Assembly (NCBI RefSeq): GCF_900141825.1
Contig: NZ_FQYQ01000001.1
Span: forward strand, 310,001 to 374,000
Length of the DNA: 64,000 bases
Origin: Pseudobutyrivibrio xylanivorans DSM 14809
GTDB taxonomy: Bacteria > Bacillota > Clostridia > Lachnospirales > Lachnospiraceae
Reading direction: 5' to 3'
The position numbers and the translations under genes were made by a program. This document shows, piece by piece, positions 18,271 through 25,359 of this stretch. A model generated the notes under the pieces. The model was not told where the DNA came from, made no database searches, and saw nothing but the letters and a program-made list of their open reading frames with translations. How positions within the stretch are numbered: the stretch's first letter is position 1; each line of letters opens with the position of its first letter.

Positions 18271-19032
18271 ATGAAAAGACTAATCTCTCTCAAATATGTA
18301 ATCGTTTCAATACTAATATTAATAGCGATATGGCAATTCGCATTTACGATAAGTGATTATAGTGAGGCACTGTTTCCATCACCTTTAATGGCACTTCAGG
18401 CCTTGGTGGAAATGATAGCTGATGGAACACTTATTGCATCAATCGGAGCCAGCATGTACAGATTTGTAATTGGTTACGGACTGTCAGTAGTTATCGCAGT
18501 GTTTCTAGGATTGATTTTGGGAAGCCTGCCAAGGGTATTTAACTATGTAAATCCAACCTTGCAGTTGCTTCGACCAATTTCGCCAACAGCATGGATGCCA
18601 TTTGTAGTTCTCCTTTTTGGTATTGGAGATCTGCCAGCAATTGTCATTATTTTTATCGCAGCATTTTTCCCAGTGTTGTTATCTACAGTATCTGCTGTTT
18701 CAAAGATTGATGACATCTATTTCAGGGTATCTGATAATTTTGGAATCAAGCAGCCTGCACTTATGTGGAAGGTGATTTTACCTGCTGCGTTTCCACAAAT
18801 CGCAAATGCGATACATTTGGCGCTTGGAAGCGCCTGGATATTCCTTGTAGCAGGTGAAATGGTAGGTGCTCAGTCTGGACTAGGATATCAGATTATTGAT
18901 GCCAGAAATAACATCAGAGCAGATATTCTTCTTGCCACAATATTGGTGATTGGCTTGATAGGTTTATTACTTGATTTCTTAATTGGACTTGCTGAAAAGA
19001 GAATTCTTAAAGCATGGGGAGGTGAAAGCTAA
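18271..19032 (+). CDS. SsuC/TauC-like ABC transporter permease
   Basis: The 253-residue integral membrane protein has about six TM helices and the BPD_transp_1 fold. The EAA-like coupling loop is near FGIKQPALMWKVILPAAFPQIANAIHLALGSAWI's start, around residues 150-175. The early LFPSPLMALQALVEM and PTAWMPFVVLLFGIGDLPAI are typical of sulfonate/nitrate-type permeases. It starts 21 bases after the binding protein and its stop overlaps the ATPase start by one base (TAATG). Confidence 0.9.
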   Translation: MKRLISLKYVIVSILILIAIWQFAFTISDYSEALFPSPLMALQALVEMIADGTLIASIGASMYRFVIGYGLSVVIAVFLGLILGSLPRVFNYVNPTLQLLRPISPTAWMPFVVLLFGIGDLPAIVIIFIAAFFPVLLSTVSAVSKIDDIYFRVSDNFGIKQPALMWKVILPAAFPQIANAIHLALGSAWIFLVAGEMVGAQSGLGYQIIDARNNIRADILLATILVIGLIGLLLDFLIGLAEKRILKAWGGES

Positions 19033-19805
19033 TGTCATACATTCATATTGAAAATGCTGGAAAGACTTTTGTGGAAAATGGCATAGAATTCACAGCCTTA
19101 TCAGACGTAAATCTTGATATAGAAAAGGGAGAGTTTATCTGCTTACTTGGACCATCAGGATGCGGAAAAAGTACATTGCTTAATGCAATAGCAGGTTTTG
19201 ATCTGGCGAATCATGGACGTGTCCAAATCGACGGAAAAGAGGTCACAGCTCCTAGTACAAAGAATGTTACTATCTTTCAAAACTACGGGCTTTTACCATG
19301 GCGCACAGTAGTGAAAAATGTAGAGCTTGGTCTTGAAGCTCAAGGGATTGATAAGAAAACAAGAAGAAAGAAGGCTTTAGAGTACCTTAAGCTTGTGAAG
19401 CTTGAGGATTTTGCAAACAGCTTCCCACGACAGCTTTCAGGTGGCATGAAGCAAAGAGTTGCAATAGCAAGAGCCCTTGCGGTGGAGCCAGATATCATTT
19501 TCATGGATGAGCCCTTTGGAGCTCTTGATGCTATCACAAGAATGAAGCTTCAGGATGATATTTTAGATATTTGTAAAAATGAAAAGAAGACTATTATCTT
19601 CGTTACTCACGATATCGAAGAGGCGGTTTACTTGGCAGATAGAATTGTTGTAATGACACCTAATCCTGGCAAAGTAAAGGGGGTAATTACAGTTCCGCTT
19701 CATCATTTCAGAGACAGAACCAGCGGAGATTTCTTATTAGTAAGAGATAAGATTTTTGATTTGCTAAATATGAAGATTGAAGACAATATCGAATATACGA
19801 TTTAA
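19032..19805 (+). CDS. SsuB/TauB-like ABC transporter ATPase
   Basis: The 257-residue ATPase has Walker A GPSGCGKST, the Q-loop in IFQNYGLLPWRTV, signature LSGGMKQRVAIARA, Walker B IIFMDEPFGALD and H-loop VTHDIEEAVYLADRI. LLPWRTV after the Q-loop is characteristic of the nitrate/sulfonate/taurine subfamily. It energises the permease encoded directly upstream. The CooS-like gene follows after 28 bases with its own ribosome site. Confidence 0.93.
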   Translation: MSYIHIENAGKTFVENGIEFTALSDVNLDIEKGEFICLLGPSGCGKSTLLNAIAGFDLANHGRVQIDGKEVTAPSTKNVTIFQNYGLLPWRTVVKNVELGLEAQGIDKKTRRKKALEYLKLVKLEDFANSFPRQLSGGMKQRVAIARALAVEPDIIFMDEPFGALDAITRMKLQDDILDICKNEKKTIIFVTHDIEEAVYLADRIVVMTPNPGKVKGVITVPLHHFRDRTSGDFLLVRDKIFDLLNMKIEDNIEYTI

Positions 19806-19833
19806 TAAAAAAGAAAGTAAAGGGAGAAACAAA

Positions 19834-21954
19834 ATGAGTCACATACACAATGCTACAGAAGAACACTGTCACAGCCATGAGCACAGTCATTCACATTCTC
19901 ATGGTAAGCATGGCCTTGAGCACATTCACTCTCACAGAAATCTTATAGGATTCGATGAACATGGAATTCCTACTGTTACTTTAAAAGCCAGTGATCATGG
20001 CGGAGAAAGCAGTCCGGAGGATTTTACTAGAGATTATATGAACGCCGTACAGGAATACAGAAAGACATTTCCTTCAAAGCAGGATGTAATCGACCAGACT
20101 CCAGACCCGGCAGTAAGAGATATGCTTCTTCGAATGGAACAGCTTGGAATCGATACAGCCTTCGACAGATTTGATGCCCAGAAGCCTCAGTGTAACTTCG
20201 GTCTCTGTGGTACCTGCTGTAAGATTTGTAATATGGGCCCATGTCGTATTACCGCTAAGGCGCAACGAGGTGTGTGCGGCGCAGATGCAGATTTGATTGT
20301 TGCAAGAAATCTTCTTCGCTCAGCAGCAGCTGGTGCAGCTCAGCATGGCATGCATGCCCGTGAGGTTATGCTTACACTTAAAAAGGTTGCAGAAGGAGAG
20401 CTTGATATTCCACTTCTAGGTGAGCAGAAAATTAGAAGCACAGCAAAGGCATTTGGAATCAGAGAAAAGAACAGACAGCTTAAAAATGTAGCAAAGGATT
20501 TGGCGGATGTTCTTTTAGAGGATTTATCTAGAACAGTTCCTGATGATTACAAAACCATCAGAGCCTGTGCACTTCCAGAGCGTCAGAAGGTGTGGGAGGA
20601 ATTAGACATCCTTCCAATCAGTGCTTATCACGAAGTATTTGAGGCTTATCATAAATCAGGTTGTGCTACTGACGGAGATTGGAAGAGTGTAATGCAGCAA
20701 TTTTTACGTTGCGGTCTTGCCTTTACATTTTCAGGTGTAGTAGGTGCCAGCCTTGCAACAGACTCATTATTTGGTGTTGGTGACAGAGTTACATCAAAGG
20801 TAAATATTGGAGCTCTTGAAAAGGGCTATGTAAATATTGCTGTTCACGGACATCTTCCAACACTTGTTAGCCAAATTGTGGCAGCTGGAAAGAGAGAGGA
20901 CTTGGTGGCTCTCGCAAAGGAAAAGGGAGCAAAGGGAATTCGTTTTTACGGTATTTGCTGTTCAGGACTTTCAGCCATGTACAGAGACAGCGGTGTTATT
21001 CCTCTTTCAAATGCAGTATCAGCAGAGCTTGTACTTGGAACAGGCGCACTTGATCTTTGGGTAGCAGATGTGCAGGATGTATTCCCATCAATTATGGATG
21101 TTGCAAAATGCTTTAAGACTGTTGTGGTTACCACAAGTGATTCAGCGCGACTTCCAGGTGCAGAAAGATATGAATATGACCATCACCACAGCAACATTGG
21201 ACAGACAAAGGAGCTTGCAGAAAAGATAGTTAGACGTGCGATTGAAAGCTTTGAGGATAGAAAAGGCATCCCTGTATATATTCCACCTTATGAGGTAGAG
21301 GCAGAGGTAGGATTCTCAGTAGAGTATATCCATAAGAGATTTGGCAGCATGAAGCCTCTTGCAGAGGCTATTAAGTCAGGGCAGATTCTTGGTGTTGTAA
21401 ATATGGTTGGTTGCAACAATCCAAAGGTACTTTACGAGAAGTGCATTATTGATGTGGCAGATGAGCTTCTTAAGAATAACGTTCTTATCATCACTAACGG
21501 CTGCGCATCCTTCCCACTTATGAAGCTTGGCTACTGCGCTGTTTCTGGAAAGGAAAAGGCTGGAGAATCATTAAAGGAATTTTTAGAGCCAGATCTTCCA
21601 CCAGTATGGCATGTGGGAGAGTGTATCGATAACACCCGTTCTACAGGAATCTTTGCAGGAATTGCAGGAGAGCTTGGAAAGAATCTTTACGAGCTGCCAT
21701 TTGCTTTCTCATCACCTGAGTGGGGAAATGAGAAGGGGATTGATGCAGCACTTGGCTTCAGGCTTAATGGTATCAGTTCATACCACTGTGTGGAGGCTCC
21801 AATCTACGGTTCAAAGAATGTAATCGAGTTCTTAAAGTATGGTACAAAGGATTTGCTTGGCTCAACAATGAACGTAAATACAGACCCAGTGGAACTTGCT
21901 AAGCAGATAGTGAATGATATGAAGGAGAAGAGAAAGGCTTTGGGCTGGGATTAA
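19834..21954 (+). CDS. CooS-family carbon monoxide dehydrogenase-like protein, variant C-cluster, His-rich N-terminus
   Basis: The 706-residue protein aligns with catalytic Ni-CODH. Residues about 3-35 hold a His-rich stretch (SHEHSHSHSHGKHG), which family members of about 630 residues lack and which could bind nickel. B- and D-cluster cysteines are intact in QCNFGLCGTCCKICNMGPC and GVCGAD. For the C-cluster, the HGH (338-340), C376 (GICCSG), C527 (VGCNN), C557 (NGCAS), C597 (GECIDN) and the acid/base K634 are present. The position of C. hydrogenoformans CODH-II Cys333 is Asp415 (VADVQDVFP instead of DYQCIQP), and the usual CTGNE is CSGLS. The activity may therefore differ from CO oxidation. 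No cooC or cooF lies nearby. The ATG at 19834 has AGGGAG upstream. Confidence 0.85.
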   Translation: MSHIHNATEEHCHSHEHSHSHSHGKHGLEHIHSHRNLIGFDEHGIPTVTLKASDHGGESSPEDFTRDYMNAVQEYRKTFPSKQDVIDQTPDPAVRDMLLRMEQLGIDTAFDRFDAQKPQCNFGLCGTCCKICNMGPCRITAKAQRGVCGADADLIVARNLLRSAAAGAAQHGMHAREVMLTLKKVAEGELDIPLLGEQKIRSTAKAFGIREKNRQLKNVAKDLADVLLEDLSRTVPDDYKTIRACALPERQKVWEELDILPISAYHEVFEAYHKSGCATDGDWKSVMQQFLRCGLAFTFSGVVGASLATDSLFGVGDRVTSKVNIGALEKGYVNIAVHGHLPTLVSQIVAAGKREDLVALAKEKGAKGIRFYGICCSGLSAMYRDSGVIPLSNAVSAELVLGTGALDLWVADVQDVFPSIMDVAKCFKTVVVTTSDSARLPGAERYEYDHHHSNIGQTKELAEKIVRRAIESFEDRKGIPVYIPPYEVEAEVGFSVEYIHKRFGSMKPLAEAIKSGQILGVVNMVGCNNPKVLYEKCIIDVADELLKNNVLIITNGCASFPLMKLGYCAVSGKEKAGESLKEFLEPDLPPVWHVGECIDNTRSTGIFAGIAGELGKNLYELPFAFSSPEWGNEKGIDAALGFRLNGISSYHCVEAPIYGSKNVIEFLKYGTKDLLGSTMNVNTDPVELAKQIVNDMKEKRKALGWD

Positions 21955-22026
21955 TTCAATTTAATATTTTTGACAATGTATATGGTTAACGCCAAGCTCA
22001 TTTTTTGTTTGCTATAAAGTTAATTG

Positions 22027-22038
22027 ATAACCGGTTAT
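22027..22038. promoter_or_regulatory. ATAACCGGTTAT palindrome before the cysteine operon
   Basis: A perfect 12-bp palindrome lies 20 bases upstream of the Rrf2-like operator. Its AACCGGTT core equals the core of the LacI-type operator before the sucrose operon, but the flanks differ. It may be a second regulator site or chance. Confidence 0.3.
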
Positions 22039-22057
22039 AATTTTTAGCCATACTAAA

Positions 22058-22091
22058 ACCTATTGACCTAGTAGGTAATGTGAATTATTAT
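22058..22091 (+). promoter_or_regulatory. Cysteine operon promoter with Rrf2-like operator over the -35
   Basis: TTGACC (22063-22068), 17 bases, TATTAT (22086-22091). The -35 lies inside the palindrome ACCTATTGACCTAGTAGGT (22058-22076), which matches the nifS promoter element at 15 of 19 positions and shares ACCTAGTAGG with the importer/CooS operon. A repressor bound here would exclude RNA polymerase. Confidence 0.65.
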
Positions 22092-22133
22092 AATCCCATC
22101 AATTAAAACATATCGAAAGGGTAGGTAACTCAA

Positions 22134-22217
22134 ATGAAACAACTTTTAATTTCTTTTGTAAGACACAACTGTAAAAACGGCCGAATGCAAAGCTCAAATT
22201 GTTATTACTGTTGTTAA
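22134..22217 (+). CDS. Cysteine-codon leader peptide of the cysteine operon
   Basis: This 27-residue open frame begins MKQLLISFVRHNCKN and ends SSNCYYCC. Four of 27 codons are TGT, three of them among the last five. It has its own ribosome site (GAAAGGG about 10 bases before the ATG) and lies between the promoter and metY; the stop is 29 bases before the metY start codon. Leader peptides rich in the codon of the pathway's product act as sensors of charged tRNA. Scarce Cys-tRNA would stall the ribosome at the very end of the peptide, next to the metY ribosome site. No terminator hairpin was seen after it, so control may be at translation or by Rho. Confidence 0.7.
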   Translation: MKQLLISFVRHNCKNGRMQSSNCYYCC

Positions 22218-22246
22218 AAATATTGATAAGCAAAGGAGATTAAATT

Positions 22247-23578
22247 ATGGCAAACTATAGATTTGAAACATTAGCACTTCACGTAGGTCAGGAAAATCCA
22301 GATCCAGCATCTGATGCAAGAGCAGTACCTATTTACCAGACAACATCTTATGTATTTAGAGATTCACAGCACGCAGCTGACAGATTTGGTCTTGCAGATG
22401 CAGGAAATATTTATGGTAGACTTACAAACTCTACACAAGGTGTTTTAGAAGAAAGAGTAGCAGCTCTTGAAGGTGGCACAGCAGCTCTTGCAGTTGCATC
22501 TGGTGCAGCAGCTATCACATACACAATCGAGGCACTTGCAGCAGGCGGCGGACATATCGTAGCACAGAAGACAATCTACGGTGGAAGTTACAACTTACTT
22601 GCACACACACTTCCACAGTACGGTGTTACAGCTACATTTGTAGATGCTCACAACCTTAAAGAGGTTGAGGATGCAATTCAGGAAGACACAAAGGCAATCT
22701 ACATCGAGACACTTGGCAATCCAAATTCAGATATTCCAGATATTGATGCACTTGCAGAAATTGCTCACCGTCATGACCTTCCACTTGTTGTTGATAACAC
22801 ATTTGGTGCATCTTACTGGGTACGTCCAATAGAGCACGGCGCAGACATCGTAGTTCACTCAGCTACAAAGTTCTTCGGAGGTCACGGAACAACACTTGGT
22901 GGCGTTATCGTAGAAGCAGGCACATATGATTGGAAGAAGAGCGGCAAGTTCCCTAATATTGCAGATCCAAATCCTAGCTATCACGGAATCTCATTTGCTG
23001 ATGTTACTTCACCTGCAGCATTCGTAACATACATTAGAGCAATCCTTCTTCGCGACACAGGAGCTACAATCTCACCATTTAATGCATTCCTTCTTCTTCA
23101 GGGAATCGAGACATTACCACTTCGTCTCGACAGACATGCGGAGAATACTACAAAGGTAGTTGAGTTCCTTAAGAATCATCCAAAGGTTTCTAAGGTTAAC
23201 CATCCATCGCTTGAGGATCATCCAGACCACGAGTTATATAAGAAGTACTTCCCTAAGGATGGCGGAAGCATCTTCACATTCGAAATCAAGGGTGGCAAGG
23301 AAGCAGCATTTAAGTTTATCGACAATCTACAGATTTTCTCAATCCTTGCAAATGTAGCTGATGTAAAGAGCTTAGTAATTCACCCAGCAACAACAACTCA
23401 CTCACAGCTTACAGAGGAAGAGTTGCTTGATCAGGGAATTACACAGTCTACAATCAGACTTTCAATTGGTACAGAGCACATTGATGACATCATTGAGGAT
23501 CTTGAAAAGGGCTTTGCAGCAATTGACGGAATTAATAACGTAAATACGGATTCAAAAAATAATAGCCAGGCAGTATAA
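22247..23578 (+). CDS. metY: O-acetylhomoserine (thiol)-lyase
   Basis: The 443-residue PLP enzyme of the Cys/Met metabolism family uses O-acetylhomoserine and sulfide (or methanethiol) to make homocysteine (or methionine). MetY-specific features are the opening FETLALHVGQE, PIYQTTSYVFRDSQHAADRF and the long C-terminal third. The PLP lysine is in VVHSATKFFGGHGTTLGG. AAAGGAG precedes the ATG. It is the first structural gene after the Cys leader peptide and is followed by cysK after 44 bases, so both sulfide-fixing routes are in one unit. Confidence 0.94.
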   Translation: MANYRFETLALHVGQENPDPASDARAVPIYQTTSYVFRDSQHAADRFGLADAGNIYGRLTNSTQGVLEERVAALEGGTAALAVASGAAAITYTIEALAAGGGHIVAQKTIYGGSYNLLAHTLPQYGVTATFVDAHNLKEVEDAIQEDTKAIYIETLGNPNSDIPDIDALAEIAHRHDLPLVVDNTFGASYWVRPIEHGADIVVHSATKFFGGHGTTLGGVIVEAGTYDWKKSGKFPNIADPNPSYHGISFADVTSPAAFVTYIRAILLRDTGATISPFNAFLLLQGIETLPLRLDRHAENTTKVVEFLKNHPKVSKVNHPSLEDHPDHELYKKYFPKDGGSIFTFEIKGGKEAAFKFIDNLQIFSILANVADVKSLVIHPATTTHSQLTEEELLDQGITQSTIRLSIGTEHIDDIIEDLEKGFAAIDGINNVNTDSKNNSQAV

Positions 23579-23622
23579 AAAAGACTAGAATACAATATAG
23601 AATAAATCGGAGGTTTAATGTT

Positions 23623-24555
23623 ATGGCAAACATTTACAAAAGCGCATCAGAACTTATCGGAAACACACCACTTGTTGAGGTTACAAACATTGAAAAGGAG
23701 CTTGGTCTTGAGGCTACAGTATTAGTTAAGCTTGAGTACTTCAATCCAGCAGGCTCTGTAAAGGATAGAGTAGCACTTGCTATGATTGAGGATGCAGAGA
23801 AGAAGGGACAGCTTAAGGAAGGTTCAGTTATCATTGAGCCTACATCAGGAAATACAGGTATCGGTCTTGCAGCTATTGCAGCAGCAAAGGGCTATCGTGC
23901 AATCCTTACAATGCCTGAGACAATGTCAGTAGAGCGCAGAAACATCCTTAAGGCATACGGTGCAGAAATCGTACTTACAGAAGGTGCTAAGGGTATGAAG
24001 GGTGCTATTGCAAAGGCAGAGGAGCTTGCAGCTGAAATCGAAGGAAGCTTTATCCCAGGACAGTTCGTAAATCCAGCAAACTCAGCAGCACACCGCGAGA
24101 CAACAGGTCCAGAGATTTGGAGAGACACAGACGGAAAGGTTGATCTATTCATCGCTGGTGTTGGTACAGGCGGAACTGTTACAGGTGTTGGCGAGTACCT
24201 TAAGAGCCAAAATCCAAACGTAAAGGTTGTAGCTTTAGAGCCAAAGGATTCTCCAGTTCTTTCTGAGGGCCATGCAGGTGCTCACAAGATTCAGGGTATC
24301 GGTGCAGGTTTCGTACCTGATGTACTTAACACAGAAGTTTACGATGAAATCTTCACAGCGGAGGCTGATGATGCATTTGCAGCAGCAAAGCTTCTTGCAA
24401 AGAAAGAAGGTATCTCAGTTGGTATCTCTTCTGGTGCAGCACTTCACGGTGCAATCGAGTACGCTAAGAAGCCAGAGAACAAGGGCAAAACAATTGTAGC
24501 TCTTCTCCCAGACTCAGGCGACAGATACTACTCAACACCACTTTTCACAGAATAA
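23623..24555 (+). CDS. cysK: Cysteine synthase (O-acetylserine sulfhydrylase)
   Basis: The 310-residue PLP enzyme makes L-cysteine from O-acetylserine and sulfide. PLP lysine is in NPAGSVKDRVALAM; the phosphate loop is GVGTGGTVTGVGEYL; the substrate loop is EPTSGNTGIGLA. KIQGIGAGFVPDVL is typical of CysK. CGGAGG precedes the ATG. The giant palindrome starts at its stop codon, so the 3' end of this transcript would be folded into that structure if it is not terminated before. Confidence 0.96.
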   Translation: MANIYKSASELIGNTPLVEVTNIEKELGLEATVLVKLEYFNPAGSVKDRVALAMIEDAEKKGQLKEGSVIIEPTSGNTGIGLAAIAAAKGYRAILTMPETMSVERRNILKAYGAEIVLTEGAKGMKGAIAKAEELAAEIEGSFIPGQFVNPANSAAHRETTGPEIWRDTDGKVDLFIAGVGTGGTVTGVGEYLKSQNPNVKVVALEPKDSPVLSEGHAGAHKIQGIGAGFVPDVLNTEVYDEIFTAEADDAFAAAKLLAKKEGISVGISSGAALHGAIEYAKKPENKGKTIVALLPDSGDRYYSTPLFTE

Positions 24556-25277
24556 ATTTTGGTTGAATAATGCTTATATGCGGTTCCTTGCTTAGGCGGG
24601 GGCCGCTATTATTTTGCTCAATTTAGTGTATTGAGAAATAGCCCACCATGCTACCGTGCCCTGCCCAGTTCTCCTGCAGCATTTGAGCAAAATGTTAGAT
24701 TTTTTTAAGCTGCTGGTGGAGCTTTAAGTGGGTGTCCTTTCATTGATTTTGCACTTCGAAAAGAATGCTGTGCTTTCCACAGACATGTTTTTTGTCTATA
24801 AATATTCTCCAAAGTTATTTGTTGAGGTTGCTTCCATATTCCGTTTGCTAAGTAGAACTTAAAAAGAGATATTTGTTTGTAAGGGCACCGTGGCACATTC
24901 AACGTCCTGTTTCAAGTGACCACTGCTGCCGCCGTCCTAGCGGCAGCTGCCCTTACAATTCAAATATCTCTTTAAGTTCTACTAAGCTCACTCCAAATAT
25001 CCAGCAACCTTCAACAAAAATTTTGGAGAATAATTCATAAAATATATTTCATGTCTGTGTTAAGCACACATTCTTAATAGAAGTGCAAAGAATGGAAAGA
25101 ACACCCACCAATAAAGAAAGCGACACGCAGCTTATAGAAAATCAACATTTTGTGATTGGGCAGGAGAATGGGCAGGGCACGGTAACATGGTGGGCTATTT
25201 CTATATGTTTTATGAGCAAAATAATAGCGGCACCAATATTAAAGGAACCGCATATAGCATATTATTCAAACAAAATT
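24555..25277. repeat. Giant imperfect palindrome (about 720 bp) between cysK and feoAB
   Basis: The left arm runs inward from AATTTTGGTTGAATAAT at the cysK stop. The right arm is its reverse complement, ending in ATTATTCAAACAAAATT. Matching blocks in order, left with right, are: 24575-24589/25242-25256; 24602-24620/25213-25231 (perfect 19 bp, GCCGCTATTATTTTGCTCA); 24634-24677/25160-25202; 24688-24711/25127-25153; about 24728-24786/25051-25111; about 24804-24832/25002-25032; 24845-24887/24948-24990. By eye about three quarters of positions pair, along nearly the whole length. Interruptions are small loops and bulges. There is no credible gene: the two open frames inside have no ribosome site and differ between arms. 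Single-stranded, it would form a rod of about 320 bp with a branched tip. It could be a structured RNA, an old MITE-like element or a cruciform. Confidence 0.85.
24878..24957 (+). other. Branched tip of the giant palindrome
   Basis: TGTAAGGGCA (24878-24887) pairs with TGCCCTTACA (24948-24957). Inside are two hairpins. One is GTGGCAC (24890-24896) with GTGACCAC (24916-24923) and a 19-nt loop. The other is CTGCCGC (24926-24932) with GCGGCAG (24940-24946) and the loop CGTCCTA. The six bases CGTCCT occur in both loops (24903-24908 and 24933-24938). The tip is far more GC-rich than the arms. Confidence 0.7.
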
Positions 25278-25317
25278 GTATATTGTATACAACAAACTGT
25301 GGTTAGTATGATATAAT
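25276..25317 (+). promoter_or_regulatory. feoAB promoter region with palindromic operator
   Basis: TTGTATA TTG TATACAA (25276-25292) is a perfect 7-bp inverted repeat. TATAAT follows at 25312-25317, 43 bases before the start codon, so the palindrome covers the -35 region. An iron regulator (Fur or DtxR type) would be expected here, but the sequence does not match either consensus that I know well. Confidence 0.45.
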
Positions 25318-25359
25318 GAACGCGATTATAAACTAACTAAGATTAGAGGAGTCAATATA

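Noticed and set aside
22085-22246. T-box or SAM riboswitch before the cysteine operon
   Set aside because: The leader is only about 150 bases and mostly taken up by the small peptide frame. No T-box motif, SAM-I core or terminator hairpin could be found.
24705-24902. Minus-strand open frame of 65 codons in the left palindrome arm
   Set aside because: It has no ribosome site and no domain, and it lies wholly within paired repeat sequence.
25083-25316. Open frame of 77 codons inside the right arm of the giant palindrome
   Set aside because: It has no ribosome site, no recognisable domain, and the mirrored arm does not encode a similar protein. The pairing structure explains the sequence better.
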